64,000 bases of DNA from Brevibacterium sp. UCMA 11754. Lineage in GTDB: Bacteria > Actinomycetota > Actinomycetes > Actinomycetales > Brevibacteriaceae. Shown piece after piece: positions 1 to 8,311 of this stretch. Where the stretch lies: contig NZ_JACBOT010000006.1 of the NCBI RefSeq assembly GCF_021532275.1, positions 124,001 to 188,000 of the forward strand. The letters are read 5' to 3'. The translations under genes and the position numbers were made by a program. Position 1 is the first letter of the stretch, and each line of letters begins with the position of its first letter. Under the pieces are notes generated by a model that ran no database searches, was not told the DNA's origin, and saw only the letters and a list, made by a program, of their open reading frames with translations.

Positions 1-996
1 GAAGCGTGGCTCAATGGCGCAGATCAGTTGCGCCGGAGGGCGGAGAACGACGTGGCCGAAGGCCACACATTGTCGGGCGCCGAAAAATTCCGCCGAGCGA
101 CAATCATGTACCTCACTGGCGAACGGCTTCCCAATCACAGTAACCCTGATCGGCACGCTGCCTACGACCGGGTACTGGAATGCTTCGCGAAGTACGTCGA
201 ATATGGTGAGGCCAACTGCGAGCGAGTGTTGGTTCCCTTCGAACAGTCCGTCCTTCCGTCTCTGTTCGTACGCGCCGAGGGCACCGGCCCAGCGCCCTGC
301 CTTGTCCACTTCAACGGCCTAGACGGTATCAAGGAGTTCCTGTTCCTAACTGGCTATGGCCAGGCCCTTTCCCGAAGAGGCATATCCGTCCTGTTCGTCG
401 ACAATCCCGGAGTCGGTGAGGCACTCCGCAAGCATGATCTACATAATTCGCCGAACGCAGAACTGCCCGCCTCGGCGTGCCTCGACTATTTGAAAACCAG
501 GACCGACGTAGATTCTGAGCGAATCGGAATGGCCGCGTTGAGCATGGGTGGCTACCACGCTCCCCGCGCGGCGGCATTCGAGAAGCGATTCCGTTGCTGC
601 ATCGCTTGGGGGGCAAACTACGACTGGGGAAAGCAGTTTCGAGAGCGGATCGCCGGCCAGGGAACTGAAAGGTCGGTGCCACATGTGTTCGAGCACGTTA
701 TGTGGGTGCTGGGCGCCCAATCGCTCGAGAACGCCGCAGAAATCGCAGACGGGTTCACGTTGGAAGGGATACTCGAGCACATAACAGTGCCGATTCTGAT
801 CACCCACGGCGAGAACGACCGGCAAATCACAGTGGACAAGGCCGAGGCGACATTTGAAGAATGCACAAATAGCCCGAATCGAGAATTGAGAATCTTTACC
901 TCTGAAGAAGGGGGAGATCAACACTGCCACATTGGAAACATGTCTCCCGCGATCGATTATATGGCCGACTGGGCCCGCGAGGTTCTTAGTTCCTGA
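1..996 (+). CDS. alpha/beta hydrolase, FrsA/DUF1100-like (5' end cut by window)
   Basis: The reading frame is already open at base 1 and runs without a start into the protein, so the gene begins upstream and only the last 331 codons are seen. A nucleophile elbow (ALSMGG, Ser at visible residue 181), a later GENDR acid loop (Asp about 273) and a C-terminal GDQHCH (His about 308) form a serine-hydrolase triad. The long helical N-terminal region before the hydrolase core resembles the FrsA / 2,6-dihydropseudooxynicotine-hydrolase group, which cleaves esters, amides or C-C bonds in small carbonyl compounds. It is probably cytoplasmic. An MFS transporter and a RidA-like protein follow on the same strand after a 127-bp gap, suggesting a shared catabolic role. 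The substrate cannot be told. Confidence 0.75.
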   Translation, partial: EAWLNGADQLRRRAENDVAEGHTLSGAEKFRRATIMYLTGERLPNHSNPDRHAAYDRVLECFAKYVEYGEANCERVLVPFEQSVLPSLFVRAEGTGPAPCLVHFNGLDGIKEFLFLTGYGQALSRRGISVLFVDNPGVGEALRKHDLHNSPNAELPASACLDYLKTRTDVDSERIGMAALSMGGYHAPRAAAFEKRFRCCIAWGANYDWGKQFRERIAGQGTERSVPHVFEHVMWVLGAQSLENAAEIADGFTLEGILEHITVPILITHGENDRQITVDKAEATFEECTNSPNRELRIFTSEEGGDQHCHIGNMSPAIDYMADWAREVLSS

Positions 997-1123
997 CTAC
1001 AAATCCAACTATTGGAAGATGACCAGCGTAAAACGGTCCATTATGGACGACCATCGGCCGTACAGCTGGTCGAATTGTAGTCGGTAAAGCCTGACCTATT
1101 ACATATTCTTTCAGACGATAAGG

Positions 1124-2473
1124 ATGCTTTTCGTGTCACTCCGTGAAGAAATAGACATACGACCCGTTGGACGATTACAAGTTGTCGTACTTGTTTTATG
1201 TATCTTGTGCTCAGCTGTGGAAGGAATAGACATCATCGCCATGTCGATCGCCGCAGTTCCTCTGAGTTCAGAATGGCAGTTGAGCGGCGCTACAACGGGC
1301 CTCCTGCTTTCGACCGGATCGGTCGGGATGCTGCTCGGAGCTGTTCTAGTGGCGCCATCCGCAGACCGATACGGGAGACGCAATCTTCAACTGTTCTGCA
1401 TCGCTCTTGCTGGGTTGGGAATGGTCCTATCCGGTGTTACCTCCTCTTCCGAGTTTCTAATGGCAACACGGTTTCTTACCGGTATAGGAGTAGGTGCAGT
1501 CATCCCCATCCAAGCGCTAATAGTCGGTGAATTCTTTCCATTGCATAGACGGGCGACCGCGATCGGACTATGCGTAGTTGGCACGCCGGCTGGCTCCGCA
1601 ATCGGGGGAGCAGCGGGAGAGTATCTAATAACGCACCTCGGGTGGCGTTCAATATTCTTCGCAGGGGGAGCAGCGACCCTAATGGTCCTCATCGCGTTGT
1701 TCCTCCTACTTCCCGAAACGCCGGATTTTCTTGATTCCAGTCGGAAAAGAAGACAGCATCAACCGTCGCGAGAGCGACTGGAACGATTTGTCCGGACCAC
1801 AGAACCATTCGATCCAAGCACCATGCTCAGAGTCTCCTCTAATCGCGAACATGGGAGGTCAGCAGATCTCAGTTTGAAATCAATAGCGATGGTCATTCTT
1901 GCGATCGCGTTTGTTATGATTAATGGTGCCTACTATATGGCAAACCTATGGTTGCCCCAGTTGCTAGTGCTTTCTGGGATCGGGGATGGCGAGAGCGTAC
2001 GCGCAATAACATTCTTTTCGATAGGCGGGGCAGTAGGAGCTCTCTTATTCTCGGCTTTAACGACACGCTACTCTGCGTTTGCAAGTTGCTTGGGATTATT
2101 GGCCGGCGGGATCGCGGCTTTTATCGCACTTTCTATGGTGACTGCAAGCGTGGCGACAATTTACGCACTTTCCTTTGTCCTGGGAATGTGCATGCTGGCA
2201 GTGTTGGGAAGTCTTTCGGTGCTTGCGCTATTACTCTTTCGGACGGAGGTTCGGGCGTCGGCAGTAGGCATAGGAGGCGGTGCGGGGCGCATCGGCGCAA
2301 TCCTTTCGCCACTTGGTGTCGGGCTTCTCGTTGATGCAGGATGGAGCTCCTACTCAATATTTCGGCTTGCATCAGTGCCAGCCATAGTCGCTTTTATCTG
2401 TATTTTTGCTGCTGGAGTCTTGAGGAGCAGGAAAATGCCGGAAAGGCGGACAAAAGGTAGCGAACCTGCTTGA
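1124..2473 (+). CDS. MFS transporter, aromatic-acid/H+ symporter-like
   Basis: The 449-residue protein has about 12 hydrophobic segments and a central charged loop (about residues 200-250). The loop after TM2 carries the MFS signature (SADRYGRR). TM1 ends in EGID, where the aromatic acid:H+ symporter (PcaK/BenK) group has a DGxD-type motif, so organic-acid or aromatic-acid uptake is the best guess. The length is usual for the family. It lies between two genes for small-molecule catabolism on the same strand. Its base composition is AT-richer than the core genes at the right end of the window. The family is clear; the substrate is inferred only. Confidence 0.8.
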   Translation: MLFVSLREEIDIRPVGRLQVVVLVLCILCSAVEGIDIIAMSIAAVPLSSEWQLSGATTGLLLSTGSVGMLLGAVLVAPSADRYGRRNLQLFCIALAGLGMVLSGVTSSSEFLMATRFLTGIGVGAVIPIQALIVGEFFPLHRRATAIGLCVVGTPAGSAIGGAAGEYLITHLGWRSIFFAGGAATLMVLIALFLLLPETPDFLDSSRKRRQHQPSRERLERFVRTTEPFDPSTMLRVSSNREHGRSADLSLKSIAMVILAIAFVMINGAYYMANLWLPQLLVLSGIGDGESVRAITFFSIGGAVGALLFSALTTRYSAFASCLGLLAGGIAAFIALSMVTASVATIYALSFVLGMCMLAVLGSLSVLALLLFRTEVRASAVGIGGGAGRIGAILSPLGVGLLVDAGWSSYSIFRLASVPAIVAFICIFAAGVLRSRKMPERRTKGSEPA

Positions 2474-2628
2474 AGCAAATACTTTTATATAGAGAGGTTA
2501 TCGGTCCTAAAGTTCCGACTTGGGAAGGACCCCATAACTGTCTACTGACCTTGGTCAGGATAGTATTACGTACTCAAATAGACGAATTTTCGATAATCAC
2601 TAATAGTTGGATGAGAAGGAGCTTAGTA

Positions 2629-3825
2629 GTGTTAGAAGTCAAGCGAGTATCGAACCGTCTGATGGTGTTCGACACTAAGAGCGAAGGAAAGTTCCCAATT
2701 GCGGTTCGAGTCGCCGATCACGTATTCGCGCCCGGAGTTTTCATTAGTGAAGCACCTGCTTATGGGCCAGGAGAATGGTCGCAGCGTCTTTGGTCTAACG
2801 ACACCTACACATACGCGAAAGAAGTGCTTTCGGCGCTGAACTGCCCGAGCTCCGGAATCCTTCACCTTATTCAGTATATGACGGACGACAGAACTATGGT
2901 CACGGCTAGCTATCCGGGGAGGCAGTCTCTGTTTGGCGACGAGTTGCCGTGTACGACTGCGATTGGAGTTTCTGATTTGGCGACAAGGGCGGGATACATG
3001 CAGTTGGACATCGCGGCGTATGCTGGGTCAGCAGCCGTAGTTGAGCGGACGCGTGGTGCGGACGTATTGCTGTTCTCTGAGAGCATCGAAGTGGCTGGCG
3101 ACTTGTATTTTGCCGGTGTTACAGTAGGTGACGCCGCGGCATCTGCTGATCTTTCTAGGTGGGCTAGCGTTCCCAGTCAAGATGCAGTTGAATGGTTGTT
3201 CAGGGAAAAGCTAACGCCGCGCCTGGACGCTGAAGGCTGTAGCGTTAACGACATAACAGTATTGCATTGCCATCTGAAGAATCTTGCGCGCGAGGTTGCT
3301 CCCGTGGTTTCTGCGTTGAAATCAATATTTCACAATGAACTTCCTGTGCTGCAGTTTAGTCCGGCTTCGCAGCTGCATTGGCAAGATGGGAGAATCGAGA
3401 TAACTGCTATGGCTACTCGATCTGCTGATCGAGATATGAGCAGTTTAGCGTCGAAAGATCCCTCTGTGTGGGGCGGGCCTAGATCTTCTCGCATTGGTGA
3501 CTTCGTGCATACTGCCACATGTCTTGCCGGCCCGCGCTGCCAAGAGCAAGTTCCAATGAGCTATTACACGAATCCCGTTGCCCTGGAGACGCGCGACATT
3601 TTGACTCAGATCGAAGAGATTTGTGCATTGTACGAACGGTCAATTGCTGATCTGGTGCGGCTGCGCATTTATCTCAAGGACATCAACAACGCGTCGGATG
3701 TGTTCGCTGCGATTCACGATATGGTTGGGGACAGTGTCGCTGTCTCATTCGTCGGTGATCGTTCTCCCGATTCATTTATAGACGGATGCTCGGTTAGTGC
3801 CGACGCTGTATTTTATTGCCCCTAG
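2629..3825 (+). CDS. three tandem RidA-like (YjgF/UK114) domains in one chain
   Basis: I choose the GTG at 2629 because AGAAGGAG lies 7 bases before it; the frame is open further upstream but with no better start. The 398-residue protein appears to hold three repeats of the RidA fold, at about residues 20-130, 145-270 and 290-398. Each has a V/F-rich strand pair (ADHVFAPGVF; GDLYFAGVTV; DFVHTATCLAG), a central helix and the late helix-strand unit (ILHLIQYMTD; ITVLHCHLKN; LVRLRIYLKD). RidA proteins are normally homotrimers of one domain, so this looks like a covalent trimer. The conserved active-site Arg of enamine/imine deaminases (PxRxxV in canonical RidA) is not seen in any repeat. Function unknown; perhaps a Rid-fold ligand binder or lyase in the local pathway. 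Confidence 0.65.
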   Translation: MLEVKRVSNRLMVFDTKSEGKFPIAVRVADHVFAPGVFISEAPAYGPGEWSQRLWSNDTYTYAKEVLSALNCPSSGILHLIQYMTDDRTMVTASYPGRQSLFGDELPCTTAIGVSDLATRAGYMQLDIAAYAGSAAVVERTRGADVLLFSESIEVAGDLYFAGVTVGDAAASADLSRWASVPSQDAVEWLFREKLTPRLDAEGCSVNDITVLHCHLKNLAREVAPVVSALKSIFHNELPVLQFSPASQLHWQDGRIEITAMATRSADRDMSSLASKDPSVWGGPRSSRIGDFVHTATCLAGPRCQEQVPMSYYTNPVALETRDILTQIEEICALYERSIADLVRLRIYLKDINNASDVFAAIHDMVGDSVAVSFVGDRSPDSFIDGCSVSADAVFYCP

Positions 3826-4907
3826 CTTTAGCTAGTCTTTCGGGCATTTGCGCGCAACGTGTGCTTCTAGCTGTGGATGTGGGCGTACCGTCGTTCTCCG
3901 CAACTTGTGGTCTGGCGGGACGCTAAGGGGCGTCTCGTCGGTCCGCACACGATTGTTTTCGCCGCTGGGAGCTGATTGCATTTGTGGCGAGGGAGCTACG
4001 CAGAAGGCTGTCAACCGATCAACGGAATGTGAGACGTGGTATTCGCGTGGGGAGGGATTCTCTCTGAGAATCGGAAAAGTTGGTTGCAGACTTCTGTGCA
4101 ACGAATAGGCATTGACTCTACCGAGAAGTCGGTTGTGGGTTGGCTCTGTGCTTTCGGAGTTTGGTCTTTTTCGAAGGGTGACTGGCCTTTCCGGATTGAA
4201 TCGGCTTTTCCAGAGCAAGGCGAGTCGCTGCCCGGATAGATTCCGAGGTCTTTCGAAGATGGAAGTTCTCATCGAGTCCATCCGGGCAGCAATTCAACCT
4301 AGCCTGTAGCGGCGACCTCATCACCCGTCGCAGAGCTATCCTGGATTACTGTCCCAATGCGACGACGTTTCGTGCTGGCGATATGATGGCTATGCAAGGA
4401 TCCGCAACAATATAATGCACGAGCCTTTTGGGCCACCGTTTCGTGACACTCCACATCCGCCTCCACCGCTACTGATGCGTCGATTGCGGCCAGGTTCGGC
4501 GCCTTCACCGCCGAGACCTGTAGTTGCTGCTTGCTTCGTCAGCACATCAGCGGTCGTGTGTGGCGTCCTGCGTGACCAATACAAAAGGTCTCTCGCTCGA
4601 CCGCGGCGCCCAGTAGTATCCTGCTGAACACGGTGACGCGCCTAGTCGAGAACATCACCGAGGTCGTCGACAGGCACGGTTGGGTCGAATGGCGAGCACG
4701 AAGCAATCATAAAATCAGCTGCTGTCGTAGCATGACTCTCTGATTGTCACCTCTCCTTAAATCAGTCCCGCCGTCGATTAGCGATTTCTGTATAGTTTGT
4801 TGGAATGCCCTATTCGCAAGCGAGAAACGGCACAATCAGAGTGACCTGAGTGTAGATAGAATTATTCACCGATAAGGGTCGGCTGGAGTACAGGCATGTA
4901 CTTGTAC
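3826..4907. other. 1.1-kb stretch without a convincing gene
   Basis: Several short frames exist on both strands, but none has a plausible start, Shine-Dalgarno sequence or recognisable domain. A weak hairpin (CTAGC TTTA GCTAG, 3822-3835, then TCTTT) overlaps the stop of the RidA-like gene and may be a weak terminator. The stretch separates the rightward genes from the leftward dehydrogenase operon and may be decayed DNA. Confidence 0.5.
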
Positions 4908-5777
4908 CTATTCAGAACGGCGCCGGGTAATCTCCGCCATCCCGGACCAGTCCAGTGCCTTGAGATCTGGATCTTCGCAGGCTTCGGCGAAGATCTGCCG
5001 AAGAACTGGTGCACTAGGTAATGAAGAGCCGACTTCGACCGCTGCTTGCTCTGTCAAGGCCAGATCTTTGAGTCCGAGATTCATGGAGAATCCAACAGGG
5101 GAGTACGCACGATCGGCTATCATAGGTCCGTAACCAGTGTATGCACTTCCAGTGAATGCTGCATCAGTGAGAATGTCGACGAACTGTTTGCCGTCGACTC
5201 CTCCACGTTCCATTAGCGTGACTGATTCCGCGAGTGCCTGGAGGGCGTGGATTAGATTGTAGTTGACACCGATCTTGACGAGGTTGGCTAATGCAGGTTC
5301 CGCCCCGATTCTCCAGATTCGTTTGCCTAGAACCTGTAAGTACGGTTCCACTATATCGAGGATTCGTTGTTCTCCAGCAGAGACAATGTTCAATTGTCCA
5401 GTTCTGGCAAGATTCGGTCGACCGAGAACAGGTGCAGAGACATAGTCAATTCCATTGCGCTCGTGCCGTTTGCTGATTTCTCGGGCAGTTTGAACGCTGA
5501 CCGACGCCATATTGACGTGAACTTTTCCGTGAGCGTCTGCGAGTGTCTCCTCCGAGAAAACGGCCTCCACAGCCTGGTCGTTTGAAAGCATCGAGAATGT
5601 TAATCCTACAGACATGGCGGCGGCTGGAGACTCCGCCGTGATTGCGCCTTTAGCTTCTAAACGAGCGGCTGGCGCGTCTGAACGGTTCCAGATATGAACC
5701 CGATATCCAGCCTCCAAGAAACGGCAGGCCATGGCCGCTCCCATAGTGCCCAAGCCGATAAAGGCGACGTCAGTCAT
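4908..5777 (-). CDS. NAD(P)-dependent oxidoreductase, 3-hydroxyisobutyrate dehydrogenase family
   Basis: The 289-residue protein opens with a Rossmann motif (VAFIGLGTMG, residues 4-13) and has the family catalytic lysine at K168 in LVKIGVN. The substrate-binding loop reads SAPVLGRP instead of the usual DAPVSGG, so the substrate may differ from 3-hydroxyisobutyrate (tartronate semialdehyde, imines and other 3-hydroxy acids are used by relatives). It should reversibly oxidise a beta-hydroxy acid or reduce its semialdehyde in the cytoplasm. It is the last gene of the leftward VOC-GntR-ADH operon, 24 bases after the ADH stop, with AAGGAG before its ATG. Confidence 0.8.
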   Translation of the reverse strand: MTDVAFIGLGTMGAAMACRFLEAGYRVHIWNRSDAPAARLEAKGAITAESPAAAMSVGLTFSMLSNDQAVEAVFSEETLADAHGKVHVNMASVSVQTAREISKRHERNGIDYVSAPVLGRPNLARTGQLNIVSAGEQRILDIVEPYLQVLGKRIWRIGAEPALANLVKIGVNYNLIHALQALAESVTLMERGGVDGKQFVDILTDAAFTGSAYTGYGPMIADRAYSPVGFSMNLGLKDLALTEQAAVEVGSSLPSAPVLRQIFAEACEDPDLKALDWSGMAEITRRRSE

Positions 5778-5801
5778 CTTTGTTCTCCTTACGAGTAGGG
5801 G

Positions 5802-6896
5802 TTACGGTTGAACGAGCATTTTGACCGCGGGAGGATTTCCCTCGGCCATTGGGCGAAGCGCGCCGTCGACCACGTGTTCGATTGCTATTGGTTCAGGTGC
5901 AATAGACTTCCAACGACCTCTCCGAGAAGCCACGAGCCGTGCAGCATCGACGAAGTCTGTTTCGCGGACGAGAGCATTTGTTCCCGACAGTGAGAGTTCC
6001 CGTAGAGTCAAACGTGCAAGGTCTACTTCACGGAGCTTTTTATGGATCCCCACTTGAACTATCTGTGTCCCAGGGGGTGAGACCTCAAGCGCGACTTCTA
6101 AGCCGCTCACGGACCCTGTCACTTCATAGAAGATTGGTATGGCATGGCCAATTTCGGCCGCGATTCTAGCTACGGTGTCTGTTCCTCCACCAGTGATTAC
6201 TCTGTTCGCTCCCATCTCGCGGGCGAGATTAAGACGCTCCTCCGACAGGTCTACCGCAGTCACCACCGCGCCAAGTTCGACGAGAGCATGAACAAGGAAA
6301 GCGCCAATGCCGCCAATTCCTTGAACCACGGCGCAGTCGCCAGCCTGGACCTTGGCACGCCGCATCGCGTGTACTGCTATAGCCATTGGCTGGAAGAGTG
6401 CTGCTTCGTCTGCCCCCACGCCAAGTTCTCCCGCATCAATACAACTTTCGACCGGAGCTGTGACGTAAGCGGCGAGGGCGCCGTCTCTATAAACACCGAC
6501 AGAGGAATAGTCCCGACATAGGTTAGAACGATTCGAGGTACAGGCAACGCACTCCCCACATGGTTGTGCCCCACAAGAGCCAACTAATTTTCCGATCCAG
6601 CTCTCCGAGACGCCGTGGCCCACGTCGACGACTGTTCCTGAAAACTCGTGTCCTATGATCATTGGGCCGACATGACCGCTGACACGATGCGCGTGTGCAA
6701 CTGGAAACAATTTAGGCCCAACAGACCATTCGGTAGCATCAGTTCCGCAGACGCCGACGACAGCGGTGCGCAAGAGTACTTCGCCAGCGGCCGGCGTAGG
6801 AACCGGTCGCTCCTCTATACGGAGGTCGCGCCGTCCGTGAAGGACTGCAGCCCGCATTGTACTTGCGAATCCCAATTCTCCAGTCTTGGACATCAT
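5802..6896 (-). CDS. zinc-dependent alcohol dehydrogenase (MDR), threonine/butanediol dehydrogenase-like
   Basis: The 364-residue medium-chain dehydrogenase has the catalytic-zinc region (GVCGTDATEW, then GHEFSGTV), the structural-zinc cysteines (CGECVACTSNRSNLC) and an NAD-binding glycine motif (GIGGIGA). It should oxidise a secondary alcohol or vicinal diol to a ketone with NAD(P)+. Relatives include 2,3-butanediol, threonine and sorbitol dehydrogenases. The ATG-ATG start follows GGAGACA and overlaps the stop of the GntR gene by four bases, so the two are translationally coupled. The opposite-strand E1/E2 genes of acetoin-dehydrogenase type fit a diol or hydroxyketone route. Confidence 0.82.
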   Translation of the reverse strand: MMSKTGELGFASTMRAAVLHGRRDLRIEERPVPTPAAGEVLLRTAVVGVCGTDATEWSVGPKLFPVAHAHRVSGHVGPMIIGHEFSGTVVDVGHGVSESWIGKLVGSCGAQPCGECVACTSNRSNLCRDYSSVGVYRDGALAAYVTAPVESCIDAGELGVGADEAALFQPMAIAVHAMRRAKVQAGDCAVVQGIGGIGAFLVHALVELGAVVTAVDLSEERLNLAREMGANRVITGGGTDTVARIAAEIGHAIPIFYEVTGSVSGLEVALEVSPPGTQIVQVGIHKKLREVDLARLTLRELSLSGTNALVRETDFVDAARLVASRRGRWKSIAPEPIAIEHVVDGALRPMAEGNPPAVKMLVQP

Positions 6897-7591
6897 TGTC
6901 TCCTTGTAGTCGTGTGCTTTGAAGATCGCGCTTCGGCGAAAACTTCAGGATGCTTTGCTAACTCCATTCGACTGCGTCGAATGTGCGTGGCCAATGAAGA
7001 AGTAGCCTCATGTTCGTCTCGCCGCCTAAGTGCTCCAACAATAAGTTGGTGGTCGTGGTGGAGACTGAGGTCGCCACCTGTGTAATACAGTCGGGTGACC
7101 GCTCGACGATAATGTTGAGTCCGGTTCCAGAGAGAGAGCACCGTCTCGGCTAGGACGACAGTTGGGGCGTACCGGAGACGCGAGAGGTGGAACTCTCTGT
7201 CCATCGTCAAGAACGACTCGACGTCGTCGCATGCTTCCATCTCATTGGCCAAACTCTGCAACTCGTCGATGTCGGCGTCTTTGATTAGCGGCACGTTGAG
7301 ACCCAGCAACATGGGTTCGAGATGCTCTCTCATATGGTAGAGCTCTTGGCATTCGAGCTGGTTAAGCTCAGAGACCCAGGATCCTCTGTTAGCGATCATG
7401 GTGACTAGCCCCTCATTCTCTAGCTTGAGGAGTGCTTCACGCACGGGCACACGGCTCGCCCCATGATGCTCTGCAATTTCATCTGGACGTATGCGTTCGC
7501 CCGGTACATACAAACCTGCAAGGATGTCCTCGCGGAGTTTTTCTGCTATGTGAGCGCCGGTCGCTCCGTGATCGATCGTTAAAGAAGCCAA
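6893..7591 (-). CDS. GntR-family regulator, FCD (FadR-type) subgroup
   Basis: The 232-residue protein has an N-terminal winged helix (about residues 10-75; the recognition region includes GASRVPVREALLKLENEGL, typical of GntR) and an all-helical FCD ligand-binding domain with the spaced Asp/His metal-binding residues (DREFHLSRL; HHDHQLIVGAL). The start is TTG at 7591, set by GGGAG just upstream, nine bases after the VOC stop. It is probably a ligand-responsive repressor of its own operon and perhaps of the divergent E1/E2-ABC operon. A likely operator lies at 8171-8217. Confidence 0.85.
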   Translation of the reverse strand: MASLTIDHGATGAHIAEKLREDILAGLYVPGERIRPDEIAEHHGASRVPVREALLKLENEGLVTMIANRGSWVSELNQLECQELYHMREHLEPMLLGLNVPLIKDADIDELQSLANEMEACDDVESFLTMDREFHLSRLRYAPTVVLAETVLSLWNRTQHYRRAVTRLYYTGGDLSLHHDHQLIVGALRRRDEHEATSSLATHIRRSRMELAKHPEVFAEARSSKHTTTRRQ

Positions 7592-7600
7592 AGGATCTCC

Positions 7601-8146
7601 CTAATCTCGGACAGGGTGGGCAGGGTGCCAGAGCAAGCGTTCTGCCCCTTGCTCGTACGCTTTCCCCTGCGGGTAGCTTACGAGCTCGAATTGTAGGCCC
7701 CATGGACTTCGAAAATAGACCCACTTCTGTCCTTGCGCCGCCTCTGAGCTCGGCGATGGTTCCCCCATTATCTCCACATTCTTGCTCCGCAAGTACTGAA
7801 TCGCCTCGTCAATATCGTCCACATAGAGCGCGATGTGGTGCCCGCCCGGGTCGCTGTTGCGGAGTGGCGGTCCCGGCAGATCTGCGGGTTCGTAGTGGAA
7901 GACTTCGAAGTTGGCGCCGTTCCGCAAGCGGTAAAAACGGATCGCTCTGATCACGGTATCGGGATGCACACCGAGGTGTACCTGCATCCAGTCATCCTCT
8001 GCCTGTTTCGGCCCGAGTTCATAAATGAAGTCGCAGCCGATCACGTCAACGAGGAACTCGTGGGCGGCCTCCATGTCGGGGACATTGAAACCTATGTGAT
8101 CTGTGCCTTGAAGTCCTGGCACACCACTGAGACTGTTCGACGACAC
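7601..8146 (-). CDS. VOC-family (glyoxalase/extradiol dioxygenase fold) protein
   Basis: The 181-residue protein contains the paired beta-alpha-beta-beta-beta modules of vicinal-oxygen-chelate proteins: module 1 near GTDHIGFNVPDMEAAHEF and module 2 near GGHHIALYVDDIDEA, ending in WGLQFELVSYP. His in each module start and Glu in each final strand (FEVFHYE, FELVSY) could bind a divalent metal. The start is GTG at 8146 after GGAGGAG. It is the first gene of the leftward operon and directly faces the E1 gene. The reaction is unknown: glyoxalase, epimerase or dioxygenase are all possible. Confidence 0.75.
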   Translation of the reverse strand: MSSNSLSGVPGLQGTDHIGFNVPDMEAAHEFLVDVIGCDFIYELGPKQAEDDWMQVHLGVHPDTVIRAIRFYRLRNGANFEVFHYEPADLPGPPLRNSDPGGHHIALYVDDIDEAIQYLRSKNVEIMGEPSPSSEAAQGQKWVYFRSPWGLQFELVSYPQGKAYEQGAERLLWHPAHPVRD

Positions 8147-8170
8147 TACTCCTCCTCGAGGTCAAGGTTC

Positions 8171-8217
8171 ACCTGATTGGATAATATCAGGTTCGTTCCG
8201 ATGCGAATATACCTGAT
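8171..8217. promoter_or_regulatory. candidate operator: three ACCTGAT half-sites in a divergent promoter
   Basis: ACCTGAT (8171-8177) and its exact reverse complement ATCAGGT (8186-8192) form a 7-bp inverted repeat with an 8-bp spacer. A third direct copy lies at 8211-8217. The site sits just upstream of the GTG of the leftward VOC-GntR operon and about 95 bases before the E1 start, where a dual regulator would act. The GntR protein encoded two genes away is the obvious candidate binder. Confidence 0.55.
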
Positions 8218-8311
8218 TCGACCCTCTTGAGGCGTTGAATTGTATTAAATCTGTGAGTATGGTGTTCTTCACAAAGACGTCAGAGGCGAAGAACTATAGA
8301 AAGTTGCAAAC

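Noticed and set aside
3832..4281. A 149-codon minus-strand frame in the 1.1-kb gap
   Set aside because: No Shine-Dalgarno sequence, no recognisable domain and composition typical of random translation.
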